The notes beneath the pieces were generated by a model that saw only the letters and a list, made by a program, of their open reading frames with translations, did no database searches and was not told the DNA's origin. A DNA stretch of 50,336 nt from Haliscomenobacter sp. (lineage in GTDB: Bacteria; Bacteroidota; Bacteroidia; Chitinophagales; Saprospiraceae): the NCBI RefSeq assembly GCF_016718685.1, contig NZ_JADKCX010000053.1, forward strand, positions 1-50,336. The letters run 5' to 3'. Positions 29,213-38,100 of this stretch are shown here, one piece after another; within the stretch, counting starts at the first letter, position 1, and each line of letters starts with the position of its first letter. The translations under genes were made by a program, and so were the position numbers.

Positions 29213-32156
29213 ATTTTTGAATAAAATATAAAGGCATTGACCGATCCAACTGATCCTCCGGCATAAACGGAGCCTGGCTGGTCGGTGCATTGGGAATAAC
29301 GGTTTTTACCAATTGAGGTACTCGGCGTTGCAGAAAATCGTAAGTTCACCCAAATTAATGATGCGGTCATTGTTGACATCAGCCTGGAAAGATCCCCGGG
29401 CATCGCTGAAGCTGTTATTGGAAAAAGCCTCCAGAATGGCCTCTGTAAAGGCACCATTTTGCCAGTTTTGTGCCTCGTAAGATTTTTCATCGGCTTTGCA
29501 AGAAGAGAGCGTACTCACGCCTGAATGAGTGTTGGCCAGGTCAATTACGGCTTTACTCAGGCCGTCGAACCCATCTTTGGCGCCACCACTGTGACAGGCA
29601 TCCAGAAAAATCAGCTTTTTACATTTGAGCCTATCCAATACTTCCAAAACATCTGTTTTGTAATCTACGGACAAGTTTTCATACTTGGGATTGTAGCCAC
29701 TTTGCAGGATTTTAAAACGGTTTTCTACCATTTTTCCGTGGGAAGACAAAAATACGACAACCACATCATTCGGCGTGATGATGCCGTCTTTCCACATGTA
29801 GTTCAGGTCGTACATGGCCGCTTTGATCCCGGTAAGGTTAGTGGTTTCAGGAGTAGTAATTTCCTGAACATGCACGTTGGGGTATAATTTATCCATTCCC
29901 CCTTGATTGCGGAATACTTCAGCAAAATCCTTGGCGTCTTTGGCCGTGTACAACAAGTCGCTGTGCGCAGGGCCAATGGCCAGGATAAAGAGGTTAGACC
30001 GTTGTGGGGCATATTCGATAAATATCGACTCAGATGGCTTGCCATCAATGACTACTTCAACCCGGTTTACACCCAAAATCAGCGGAATTTTATTGCGGTA
30101 GGTATAGCTAAAAAGCCCTGTATCCCGTTTGGGAGCAGACAATTCTTGTTCATTGAATTTAGAACCTTCCATTTCGACCCCGTTGACGCGCAACTTGAAG
30201 CTTTTGGGTTCCAGTCCTTTTTCAGAAAGCACATTCATCTTGATTTCCTTCTGATTGCTGTTGGTTTTCACCCGATTGCCCACTTCATTGGGGTCTGGAT
30301 CGGTCCAAATCGAAACGGCACCGCCACTACCAATTCCGCCCTTGCGGCCTTCGAGGGTTTTGCGGATTTTCTCAGTCCCTCCTTCTTTTACCACCAGGAC
30401 GACGTTCACCGCAGCGCCAGTAAACTGGGGCGTTTTGGTGAATAAAAAGTCAATTTCCCGTTTGGAACGAGCGGCAATTGGACCGATATTGGTGCTGGCT
30501 GTAGAACTTGGTCGGATGCCCACCGGAGGGGTGAAAACAACTTCGGTGGGGCCAGAATTGGCATCACCTGCGTTTTCCAGGGTTACACGCAAGGTAACTT
30601 CATCGGAGCGGGTACTGTTGAAATAATTGTACCCGGCAAGTTGTAATGAAGCGGGTAAAGGCACCCGTGTAACCAACTTCACATCCGTTTCGGTTAAATA
30701 TTTATCCCCGGAAGTTATTTTTAGGTTGAAATTGTGCTCTCCATTGGTGATGTCTTTGCTGCGAACGGGAATTCGCACTATTTTTCCACTGCGTTCACTG
30801 CCCACCTGTCCGAGGTAATTGACCGCCCAATACTCCAACCGGGATGTGCCCGTTCGGTCTTCCACTTCTACTTTGATGTCACCAAGTTCCGCTCCAGATT
30901 TGTTGTTCAAACGGAAACTCAGGTAAGCATTTTCATTGCGTTGAATCGTTTTATTGTCCTGAGAATTGAGTTTGATTTCGGCAATTTCTACTGCATTTTG
31001 ATCCCGAACACCCACGATGGGAGGATTGTCTTGATCCTCGAGGGCAAACACCCGATGAAAGCGCCTTTACCAGGCTCCTTACCAACTACAACGACCCTGC
31101 CGTCGTGGAGCAAGGTTGCAGCCTCCCAGGTTTCATCGTTTCCTCCGCCCCAATAACTACTGGATGTCATACGGCCATCGCTGCCCGCACGAATGAGCAA
31201 CGCCTTGGTAGCGCGAGCCCCAGAGCGATAGGAATTGGAAGCGCCCAAAAGACAAAAATTACCATTGTTCAGCTGAATCAAAGCATTGGCCACATCAAAG
31301 TCTCTTTTACAGGATTGTTCCAAAAGTGAATTGCCATCCTGAGCGATTTTCAATATCCAAGCATTCAGGCTCCTTTTGATTTGAAAAGGCCAGCCAGGGC
31401 GAAATTTCCATCTTTAGTATTGATCAGATCCAGCGCCTCTTCATACTCGCCATCGCCGTAGGTTTGATCCCAAACTTCCGCAGCTCGTGCATCTATTTTG
31501 GCCGCATAAATCTTGTCTCCTTTGCGGGTATTGCCGCTAAATACCGCTCCTCCATCTGTAGACAGGGCCAAACCACTGGGAATACCATACTTTCCGCTAC
31601 CCAGCTGTTTTTCCCAAACCATTTCGAATTTCAGGCTCAAGCGAATCAACCAGGCATCGCCGTCTTTTTGGTCATTTTTGAAGCCTGCCAATACCATTGC
31701 TGTACCATCCGGGGTGATTTCTATTTGCCGGAGTTCGTCCTTCCCAGTGCCTCCGATGGTTTTTTCCTCCAGTTTTCTGCCCTTTTCATCAATGAGCAAA
31801 AGCCAGCCATCACGAGAACCTTTACCGATGGATTCGGTGTAGCCCACCAGGAGGAAGAAGCCTTGTGGCGTTGGGGCGATGTCGTAAATGACATCGTCTT
31901 TGGCCCCTCCATACCTGACTTCTTTGACGAGGGCCCCGGTGCTGTGGTTGACAATGACGATGAGGCCATCTTTTCCCCCTGAAGTTTGGGCGCTGCTTTC
32001 ACCTACGGCAATGACCGAGCCATTCCCGGCCTCTACAACCCGATGAAAAACGTCCCCAGCTGCTCCAAATGATTTGGGCCAGTCGAGTTTGATATCTTGT
32101 GCAAACGAACTGAGTGATAATGCAATACCACTTACCAGTGCAAAGAGCTTATTCAT
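29211..32156 (-). CDS. Secreted caspase-family protease with propeller-like and CARDB-like domains (three frameshifts)
   Basis: About 980 residues after repair. Signal peptide MNKLFALVSGIALSLSSFAQ. Residues 20-370 hold propeller-like repeats (DGLIVIVNHSTGALVKEVRY, DGWLLLIDEKGRKLEEKTIG, GDAWLIRLSLKFEMVWEKQL). Then two CARDB/Ig-like domains (NAYLSFRLNNKSGAELGDIK; VTLRVTLENAGDANSGPTEV). The C-terminal third is a C14 fold: catalytic His in VVFLSSHGK (codon 29738-29740), catalytic Cys in FLDACHSGG (29594-29596); the DxCHSG form is metacaspase-like and suggests Arg/Lys specificity. Breaks occur near 31374, 31055 and 29340; repairing the last extends the end to DFLQRRVPQLVKTVIPN and a stop at 29211. 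Stand-alone fragments are 31365-32156, 30988-31353 and 29306-31051. Export of a caspase implies an envelope or extracellular role. Confidence 0.85.
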
Positions 32157-32383
32157 TTTGGAAAAAATTTAGGCATTGTGGAGCCGTCTTTTACGAATGT
32201 TTGTGCTGGTTTCACATTTTAGCACGATGTTGATAAGGTGTCAACAGACTGAGCAAGGGCGCTTCGATTAGCAGGCGAATACTAAACCGTGGATTTTCAT
32301 TAAGCAAAGAAAAAACCTTTTACCCAAAAGATAAGGTAAATCTAATAAATCCCCGGCATTTTTGAATATTCTACCGCTAAAAT

Positions 32384-33859
32384 CTACTTTGCCTCTACTT
32401 CGAGTAATAAAGGTACGATGTAGCCTTCGCTCCGAGTGGACGCTTCAAAGCCCATCTTCCGAGGGTAATAACGAATATCACTGGGTGGAATCGCATGTCG
32501 ATTGAGTGTTCTTAACAAATGTTGCCAAAAATCTCCCTGATATTGGGCAAGTGCCTGAGCCAAACCTTTCAGGTCATTGATCGGACGCTGGCTGTAGAGC
32601 ACGATCAAGCGGTCGGTGCCAGGATTGGCGATCTTCAAGGCTTTATTGGGGCCGGGCACCAGCAGGGTACTGCCTTGATTGAGTACCAACGCACTCTCAT
32701 TTTGCCCGGCAAATTTATCATTTAAAGCCGACTGTCGGGGAAAATGGACGTGGATCTGGCGCTGAGCGTCGATGCTCAACACATACAGGTACTCCTCAGC
32801 CTTGAGGGTGCTTACCTGTAATTGAAACAGTTGACCGATTGGCCAATCCGTTTTATTCAAGACATAACGGCCATTTTGCAAACGCACACTGTCGATTTCA
32901 AACTGGGCCTGATTGCTATAATTGTCATAGCCGGTAAAATGCTGAAAGCCAAATGCACCTCCCAGTTGGGTCAAAGGGCGCGTTTCCGTTACCTCGTTTT
33001 GGCTTCCAGCTTGCATTCCCGACTGTGTATTGTTCAATTGAATGATGTAGGCGTATTTACAAAACTGGGCAAAGTTTTCGTATTTGACCCAGATGTAGCC
33101 TTTGTCGCCCCAGTTTTGTCCCCAACTGTTGAACAAACGGAAAGCACCAACCCGATCGTCATACCCGATGACTACCATGGCGTGCCCTCCCGCAGGAGTG
33201 GTATTGCCAATTTCTGGCCACCAAAACTTGGCATTTTGCAGGTTGTAAAAATTGCGGCGAACGCTCATGCCGACGATGACCGCCTTAAAACTGGCGAGGG
33301 CGTTTTTTACTTGTTTGACCTTGATTTCAAATGAGGCGTCACTTTCAAAGAGGGTAAGGTAATCACCTACTGCAAAGCGGGTGGCGTTTTGCGCCAGGTT
33401 GGGAGCAGGTGCTTTTTGACAGTCATTGACATCAAAATCGAATTCTTTGGCCAAACAATCGCCCCTTTCTTTGAGAAAACGCAGCGCGTCGGTGAGGCGC
33501 GCACCTTTGGCGCAGTCTTGTTTGACCTGGTTGAACACAAACAAAGCTGAATGGGCATTTTCGTTGATCAATTGCCGATCTGTACAGCGGTTGTGGATGG
33601 CGCGTTGAATGGTCATTCCTGCATAACCTACGGCCCAACCAACACAAGAGTAGATGTCACCCTGATGGCGAACTTCAGGACAAAAGCCTTCGAGGTTAAT
33701 GCTGAGGGGCAAATCTGCTTTGCTGTTGATTTGAGCGTCCAGTCTCTGGGTTTGATTGTAGGCATTTTCATCATCGATGATCAAACCTCCGGGAAACTCT
33801 TGGGCAAACAAATGGGCTAGCAAAAACAAGTTGCTAAGTGTGAGGAAGAACAGGCGCAT
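32384..33859 (-). CDS. Secreted papain-like (C1) cysteine protease with DUF4384-like C-terminus
   Basis: Exported cysteine protease of 491 residues, intact. Signal peptide to about residue 20 (LFLLAHLFAQ). Catalytic residues of clan CA: Gln66 in RHQGDIYSC, Cys72, His226 in GGHAMVVIGYDD, Asn244 in LFNSWGQNWGDKGYIWV. No recognisable inhibitory propeptide precedes the domain. Residues 300-420 (GQLFQLQVSTLKAEEYLYVL, IHVHFPRQS, GSTLLVPGP) resemble DUF4384, a beta domain common in Bacteroidota caspase and protease proteins. It lies 227 bases upstream of the caspase gene on the same strand and downstream of an inverted repeat, so co-regulation with the caspase is possible. Confidence 0.88.
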   Translation of the reverse strand: MRLFFLTLSNLFLLAHLFAQEFPGGLIIDDENAYNQTQRLDAQINSKADLPLSINLEGFCPEVRHQGDIYSCVGWAVGYAGMTIQRAIHNRCTDRQLINENAHSALFVFNQVKQDCAKGARLTDALRFLKERGDCLAKEFDFDVNDCQKAPAPNLAQNATRFAVGDYLTLFESDASFEIKVKQVKNALASFKAVIVGMSVRRNFYNLQNAKFWWPEIGNTTPAGGHAMVVIGYDDRVGAFRLFNSWGQNWGDKGYIWVKYENFAQFCKYAYIIQLNNTQSGMQAGSQNEVTETRPLTQLGGAFGFQHFTGYDNYSNQAQFEIDSVRLQNGRYVLNKTDWPIGQLFQLQVSTLKAEEYLYVLSIDAQRQIHVHFPRQSALNDKFAGQNESALVLNQGSTLLVPGPNKALKIANPGTDRLIVLYSQRPINDLKGLAQALAQYQGDFWQHLLRTLNRHAIPPSDIRYYPRKMGFEASTRSEGYIVPLLLEVEAK

Positions 33860-33860
33860 C

Positions 33861-33973
33861 GTTTAGGGTTTTAGGTTTTAAGTTTTTAGGTTTGAGGGGT
33901 AAGGGTCGGGTTCAAGGCACTTCGACTTCGCTCAGTGACCGGCAACTTAAAACCTAAAACTTAAAACTTTTTT
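33861..33973. repeat. Long inverted repeat, second copy of the GAGCGAAGTCGA-core element
   Basis: Arms at 33861-33895 and 33942-33973 consist of TTTTAGG/TTTTAAG type short repeats and their complement; the centre carries CTTCGACTTCGCTCAGTGAC, the reverse complement of the core in the 16124-16227 element. It fills the 112-base gap between two minus-strand genes. Confidence 0.75.
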
Positions 33974-35066
33974 AGTTTTGGTTCTTTTTTGGCACAGGAA
34001 CAGTTTCTTTAGCTTTGGGAGGTACTGCTCCAGACTGATTTTTTACAGGTTGTTTACCGGGTACAACTGGCGCTTTTCCTTTAGGTACGGCCCCATCGTA
34101 TTTGAAGGGGTCATTCGCATTGCCCAAGGAATCCAGCGGAGGCATGGTAGTGGTATCTCCGACCCCGGATAACTGGCCTGGGGGAACGTTGGTGTTAAAG
34201 GGGTCAGTAGTTGTCCCGTTATTGGTGTTGTTGGTAGAATTCCAGGTAGCATTGGGATCATACCCGGCATTGTTGGTGTTATTGGTGTTGTTCCAATTGG
34301 TATTATTGGTGGAGTTCCAGCTGTTGTTGTTCGTTGAGTTCCAGCTGTTGTTGGTGCCATTGTTCAGGTTGTTGTTCCAGTTGTTGAGGTCAGGAGAGGG
34401 TATGGCTGTTGAATTTGGGTTGATCTGAATATCGTGATACTGGATGTAATCGGTGTAGTGGTCGCTGTTGCCTTCCCCCGCTTGTACTTCATTCCAATAG
34501 CGCCAGCGATGAGGTTTCACCATGTGTTGGTTCAGGTAGTCTTCGGAATAGATTCTGGATTCCCTTTGCATCTGGGTGAAATAAGCAGTGAGCCCACGAG
34601 AAAGGTTAATCAATTCGGTGATGATGAACAAGAGCGGACTGCCATCGACCTGGTCTGCCGTAGCGTCGGCCAATGTTTGTTGAAAATGGGAAGAGTAGAA
34701 ATCTTGTAGTTCTAGCAAGCGCAATTTTAATCCATCGGAATACATGTCGGGCATGCTCTCGATTGATTTCAATTTTTTGGGATCCAGAAAATCCTGTTTG
34801 ATCCCTTCCAGTATCTTGTTCGCTCTTTGAGCGGTTTGGTTGTAGGCTGTTCTTACGTTTGAAAAATCATCCGCTTTTATTTTTTGTTCTTTGGCAATCA
34901 AATTGGTAGCCGCACTTTCAGCCTCCAGTTTCAGGTCATGGAACTTAACCATGAACTCGGTATTGAGAAATTTGCCCAAGGCGGGAGCCAATTTCTTATT
35001 GGGTTGAGCGCTTAAACCATTTACGAGCGCCAGGGTAGAGATGAGGATACACAGATGGGTTTTCAT
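33972..35066 (-). CDS. Secreted protein with Asn/Trp-rich low-complexity region
   Basis: Unrecognised exported protein of 364 residues. Signal peptide MKTHLCILISTLALVNGLSA. Residues 20-200 are helical and charged (LEAESAATNLIAKEQKIKAD) with a MVKPHRWRYWNEVQAGEGN segment. Residues about 218-290 are an extreme low-complexity stretch in which Trp recurs every 7-9 residues in an Asn/Thr/Ser background (NSWNSTNN, NTNWNNTNNTNN). The C-terminal tail is Pro/Lys-rich (GKAPVVPGKQPVKNQ). The low-complexity part comes from a GTTGTT-type repeat on the plus strand. It is first in the minus-strand series leading to the papain and caspase genes. Function not assignable. Confidence 0.7.
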   Translation of the reverse strand: MKTHLCILISTLALVNGLSAQPNKKLAPALGKFLNTEFMVKFHDLKLEAESAATNLIAKEQKIKADDFSNVRTAYNQTAQRANKILEGIKQDFLDPKKLKSIESMPDMYSDGLKLRLLELQDFYSSHFQQTLADATADQVDGSPLLFIITELINLSRGLTAYFTQMQRESRIYSEDYLNQHMVKPHRWRYWNEVQAGEGNSDHYTDYIQYHDIQINPNSTAIPSPDLNNWNNNLNNGTNNSWNSTNNNSWNSTNNTNWNNTNNTNNAGYDPNATWNSTNNTNNGTTTDPFNTNVPPGQLSGVGDTTTMPPLDSLGNANDPFKYDGAVPKGKAPVVPGKQPVKNQSGAVPPKAKETVPVPKKNQN

Positions 35067-35198
35067 GACAGTTGTATTTTATATGATGTGTTGGGAAGGT
35101 GTCACAACGTTCCGGGTCAACGAGGATTTTTTTAGAATAATGCAAAAAATGAAGCAAAGTGAGTAACGAGATAAAAAGCTAAGGCGAATGATTTCAAA

Positions 35199-35229
35199 CA
35201 AAGATAAGGATATCAATGGAAAGTTAAAA
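35199..35229 (-). promoter_or_regulatory. Candidate Bacteroidota promoter
   Basis: On the minus strand TTTT (35229-35226), 19 bases, TATCTTTG (35206-35199): a full TAnnTTTG -7 element and a three-of-four match to the -33 TTTG. It would drive the Asn/Trp-rich protein gene with a leader of about 125 bases. Confidence 0.45.
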
Positions 35230-35249
35230 GTGCCTGATTTACATATACA

Positions 35250-36128
35250 TTATGCGTCAATTGTAGCCGCTGCGTTGGACATTTTTTTTCCTTGTCCAAA
35301 TAAGCCCAATCGCCAGGGCTTCCAGCCCCATTTGATGATACTCAAATGTTGAACCTCGCGAATGGATTCATCAAAAAACAAAACACCCAGGTGCAGGAGG
35401 TCAATGGAAAGTTTTACCCGAGGGTGTTTACGGATTTTTTCCCAACCTTGTTCCATTTCATTTGACCAGTGGATATCGGCGATAACAATGATTGATTTGG
35501 CATGAATTTTGGCTAAAGCCTGTTCGAAGTAATCCACTGAATTACCGGCTCGATGATCCCCATCAATGAACAAAAAATCCAATTGATCTATTTCATTGAG
35601 TACCTGAGGGAGCAAGGTTTTGAAATCCCCAATTCTTTGCGAAACATTAGAAATGTCCACTCTTTGGAAACTTAGTTGGGCGACGCTGGCAATATCGGGG
35701 CAACCTTCAATGGTGATGACTTGTCCATTAGGAGCTGCGCTGGCTAAATACAAGGTAGAAATACCCAATGAGGTGCCTAGTTCGATAATTTGTTTAGGTT
35801 TGTACGTTGCTACGAGCCGAAACAGTTGTTGACCCGTTTCTTCCGACACCGCGCTGTAACGCACAACATTGCGTACCGAACGGGTTTTGGAAGGATTGGC
35901 TTTCGATCCAGCACCCAAATCGATGATCTCTAAAGGAAAATTGTTGCGAAATAAGCGGGCTCGCATGCGCTCAATAGCGGGGAAAGCGTAAAAAAGACGC
36001 TCATCTTCCACAATATAGTGTACAAATTTGGCAACAAAAGGAGAATGAACATCGTATTTAGTAGCGGCTTGAAGGTAAAAGCGCAACCAGCGAAAAATAA
36101 ACCGCAGGCGAAAAAGGACTAACATCAT
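35250..36128 (-). CDS. Class I SAM-dependent methyltransferase
   Basis: Rossmann-fold methyltransferase, about 292 residues. A GTG at 36143 is possible; ATGs at 36128 and 36125 are both usable, and 36128 is taken. An N-terminal basic helix (LFRLRFIFRWLRFYLQAATK) precedes YDVHSPFVAKFVHYI. SAM-binding motif I is IIELGTSLGISTLYLASAAP, motif II the acidic VITIEGCPD, and the following LDFLFIDGDHRAGNSVDYFE carries the IDGDH signature of the O-methyltransferase/Methyltransf_24 group, whose Asp residues can bind a metal. The family in Bacteroidota typically starts this way and is of unknown substrate. It is divergent from the subtilase gene. Confidence 0.82.
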   Translation of the reverse strand: MMLVLFRLRFIFRWLRFYLQAATKYDVHSPFVAKFVHYIVEDERLFYAFPAIERMRARLFRNNFPLEIIDLGAGSKANPSKTRSVRNVVRYSAVSEETGQQLFRLVATYKPKQIIELGTSLGISTLYLASAAPNGQVITIEGCPDIASVAQLSFQRVDISNVSQRIGDFKTLLPQVLNEIDQLDFLFIDGDHRAGNSVDYFEQALAKIHAKSIIVIADIHWSNEMEQGWEKIRKHPRVKLSIDLLHLGVLFFDESIREVQHLSIIKWGWKPWRLGLFGQGKKMSNAAATIDA

Positions 36129-36169
36129 GAAAATTCTGTTCACCGCTAAAGATATAATTTGCTTTGGTC

Positions 36170-36199
36170 TTTGAACAGGCTCTTCATGATCTATTTTTG
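36170..36199 (+). promoter_or_regulatory. Candidate Bacteroidota promoter of subtilase gene
   Basis: TTTG (36170-36173), 18 bases, TATTTTTG (36192-36199): full matches to the -33 and -7 elements. Transcription would begin near 36206, 27 bases before the ATG at 36233. Confidence 0.55.
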
Positions 36200-36232
36200 T
36201 TTTTATTCTACTTTGATTAAATAAATCTTAAA

Positions 36233-37909
36233 ATGAATCGCAAATTTTGCACGATTGTAACGCTAGTTGCAGTAATGGCGGCCAGTTCACTACTGGCTCA
36301 AGCGCCACAGAACTGGTTTCATCTCGATCCGTCCAAAGACGGTGTTCCGGGCTTGAGCACGGAGTCCATCTATAAACGTTTGCCCAAAGGAAAAAAAGGG
36401 AAAACGATTATCGTTGCGGTACTTGACTCTGGAGTGGACTATAAGCATGAAGACCTCAAGGACGTCATGTGGGTAAACGAAGATGAAATACCAGGCAATG
36501 GCATCGATGACGATAAAAACGGGTACATCGATGACATACACGGCTGGAGCTTTTTGGGCAATGCCAAAGGTGAAAACGTGGTACACGACAACCTGGAAGT
36601 GACCCGCCTTTATGCAACCTTGAAAAAGAAATTTGAGGGTAAAGATCCGGCTGGCTTGAGCAAAACGGATAAAGCCGATTACGCGAAATACGAAGAGTAC
36701 AAAAAAATTGTTGAAGATGGCCGCAAAAGTGCTCAAGGAAACTTAGCGCAATTTGCCCCCATCAAAGAATTGTACGACCAATTGGTTAAAGCTTTGGGCA
36801 CTGATAATCCATCTCTGAACGACCTCAAGGCTTTCAAAACCAGTGATCAACGATTGAAACGTGTGTCACAAATTTTCGTTCAAGGTATTGAAGCGGGAGA
36901 AACTTTCAAGAGTATCGCAACCCAAATTATTGAACCATACGACCATTACTATGGTCAGGTCAATTACAATTTCAATCCTGACTATGATCCGCGGAGCATC
37001 GTAGGCGATAATTATGCCGATTTCAATCAAAGCAATTATGGCAACAACGATGTGAAAGGCCCAGACTCCAAACACGGCACCCATGTGGCCGGTATTATCG
37101 GAGCAAAACGGGGCAACAACATTGGTATGGATGGTGTAGCTGACAATGTCCGCATCATGTCCGTACGCACCGTTCCTGATGGTGACGAACGCGATAAAGA
37201 CGTGGCCAATGCCATTCGTTATGCCGTAGACAATGGAGCTGCAGTGATCAACATGAGTTTTGGCAAAGGCTATTCTCCCGGCAAAGCTGCGGTAGACGCC
37301 GCTGTAAAATACGCCATGGAAAAAGATGTGCTGCTGATTCATGCGGCAGGCAATGATGGCAAAAACCTGGATTTGACCAATAATTTCCCCAATGACCATT
37401 TTCAGAAAAAAGGGAAACCTGGTAAAAAAACGGCAACCAATTGGATTGAAGTAGGCGCATTGAACCCTGAAATTGGTGAAAATTTGGCCGCTGAGTTCTC
37501 GAATTACAATCCAGAGTACGTGGATGTATTTGCACCCGGCGCAGAAATTTATGCCACCACCCCTGAAAATACCTACGAGAACCTGCAAGGGACCAGTATG
37601 GCCGCCCCAATGGTGGCCGGAGTAGCAGCAATTATCCGCTCTTACTTCCCCGACCTTACTGCCGATCAGGTCAAAGAGGTTTTGGTGGCTTCTTCCATCA
37701 AACAGAACCGCAAGGTGATCAAACCCGGTACGGAAGATGAAAAAGTAGATTTCAGCACTTTGTCCAAAAGTGGCGGGATTGTCAACGTAGAAAAAGCGGT
37801 CGAACTGGCTGCAAAAACCGTTGGAAAGAAAAAAGGAGCAGGTTTTCAAAGAATGTTGACGGCAGGAGATCTTGCTCCAGCCGCGAAAGCACTTACCTTG
37901 CATGAGTGA
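36233..37909 (+). CDS. Secreted subtilisin-like (S8) serine protease
   Basis: Exported serine endopeptidase, 558 residues, intact. Signal peptide ends ASSLLAQ (about residue 23). Catalytic triad: Asp65 in VAVLDSGVDYKHEDL, His281 in KHGTHVAGIIGA, Ser455 in QGTSMAAPMVAG, with the oxyanion Asn374 in HAAGNDG. Between Asp and His lies a roughly 170-residue charged insertion (110-275) rich in Lys and Asp that includes KKKFEGKDPAGLSKTDKADY; this large insert is a feature of a Bacteroidota subtilase group. No separate inhibitor propeptide and no T9SS sorting tail, so it probably remains periplasmic or is exported by another route. It has a good promoter and is divergent from the methyltransferase. 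Confidence 0.93.
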   Translation: MNRKFCTIVTLVAVMAASSLLAQAPQNWFHLDPSKDGVPGLSTESIYKRLPKGKKGKTIIVAVLDSGVDYKHEDLKDVMWVNEDEIPGNGIDDDKNGYIDDIHGWSFLGNAKGENVVHDNLEVTRLYATLKKKFEGKDPAGLSKTDKADYAKYEEYKKIVEDGRKSAQGNLAQFAPIKELYDQLVKALGTDNPSLNDLKAFKTSDQRLKRVSQIFVQGIEAGETFKSIATQIIEPYDHYYGQVNYNFNPDYDPRSIVGDNYADFNQSNYGNNDVKGPDSKHGTHVAGIIGAKRGNNIGMDGVADNVRIMSVRTVPDGDERDKDVANAIRYAVDNGAAVINMSFGKGYSPGKAAVDAAVKYAMEKDVLLIHAAGNDGKNLDLTNNFPNDHFQKKGKPGKKTATNWIEVGALNPEIGENLAAEFSNYNPEYVDVFAPGAEIYATTPENTYENLQGTSMAAPMVAGVAAIIRSYFPDLTADQVKEVLVASSIKQNRKVIKPGTEDEKVDFSTLSKSGGIVNVEKAVELAAKTVGKKKGAGFQRMLTAGDLAPAAKALTLHE

Positions 37910-37966
37910 AAAGCGAAGAGTGAAAAGTACATGGTTTACCGTGTACAATTTTCGCTTTTCGCTTTT
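37908..37966. terminator. Inverted repeat after subtilase
   Basis: Arms 37908-37931 (GAAAAGCGAAGAGTGAAAAG plus four bases) and 37942-37966 are nearly complementary, with a ten-base centre. It begins at the subtilase stop codon; likely terminator or dispersed dyad. Confidence 0.5.
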
Positions 37967-38100
37967 GTTAGCTTCGCTTTTCGCTCAATTTTTACCCTGC
38001 CCGAACCATCTATTGAATTGTCAAAACGGTCAATTGATCTGCCTATATTGCCGAGTAGACAAAGCGTTTACGCCTCCCCGTTCCCTTTTACGCTGCATTT

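Noticed and set aside
34200..34400. CRISPR-like or microsatellite array
   Set aside because: The repeated GTTGTT/GTTCCAGCTG units are codon-level repeats of the Asn/Trp-rich protein, without spacers.
36866..37948. 360-codon minus-strand frame inside the subtilase gene
   Set aside because: Shadow of a gene with an intact catalytic triad; the product has no coherent family features.
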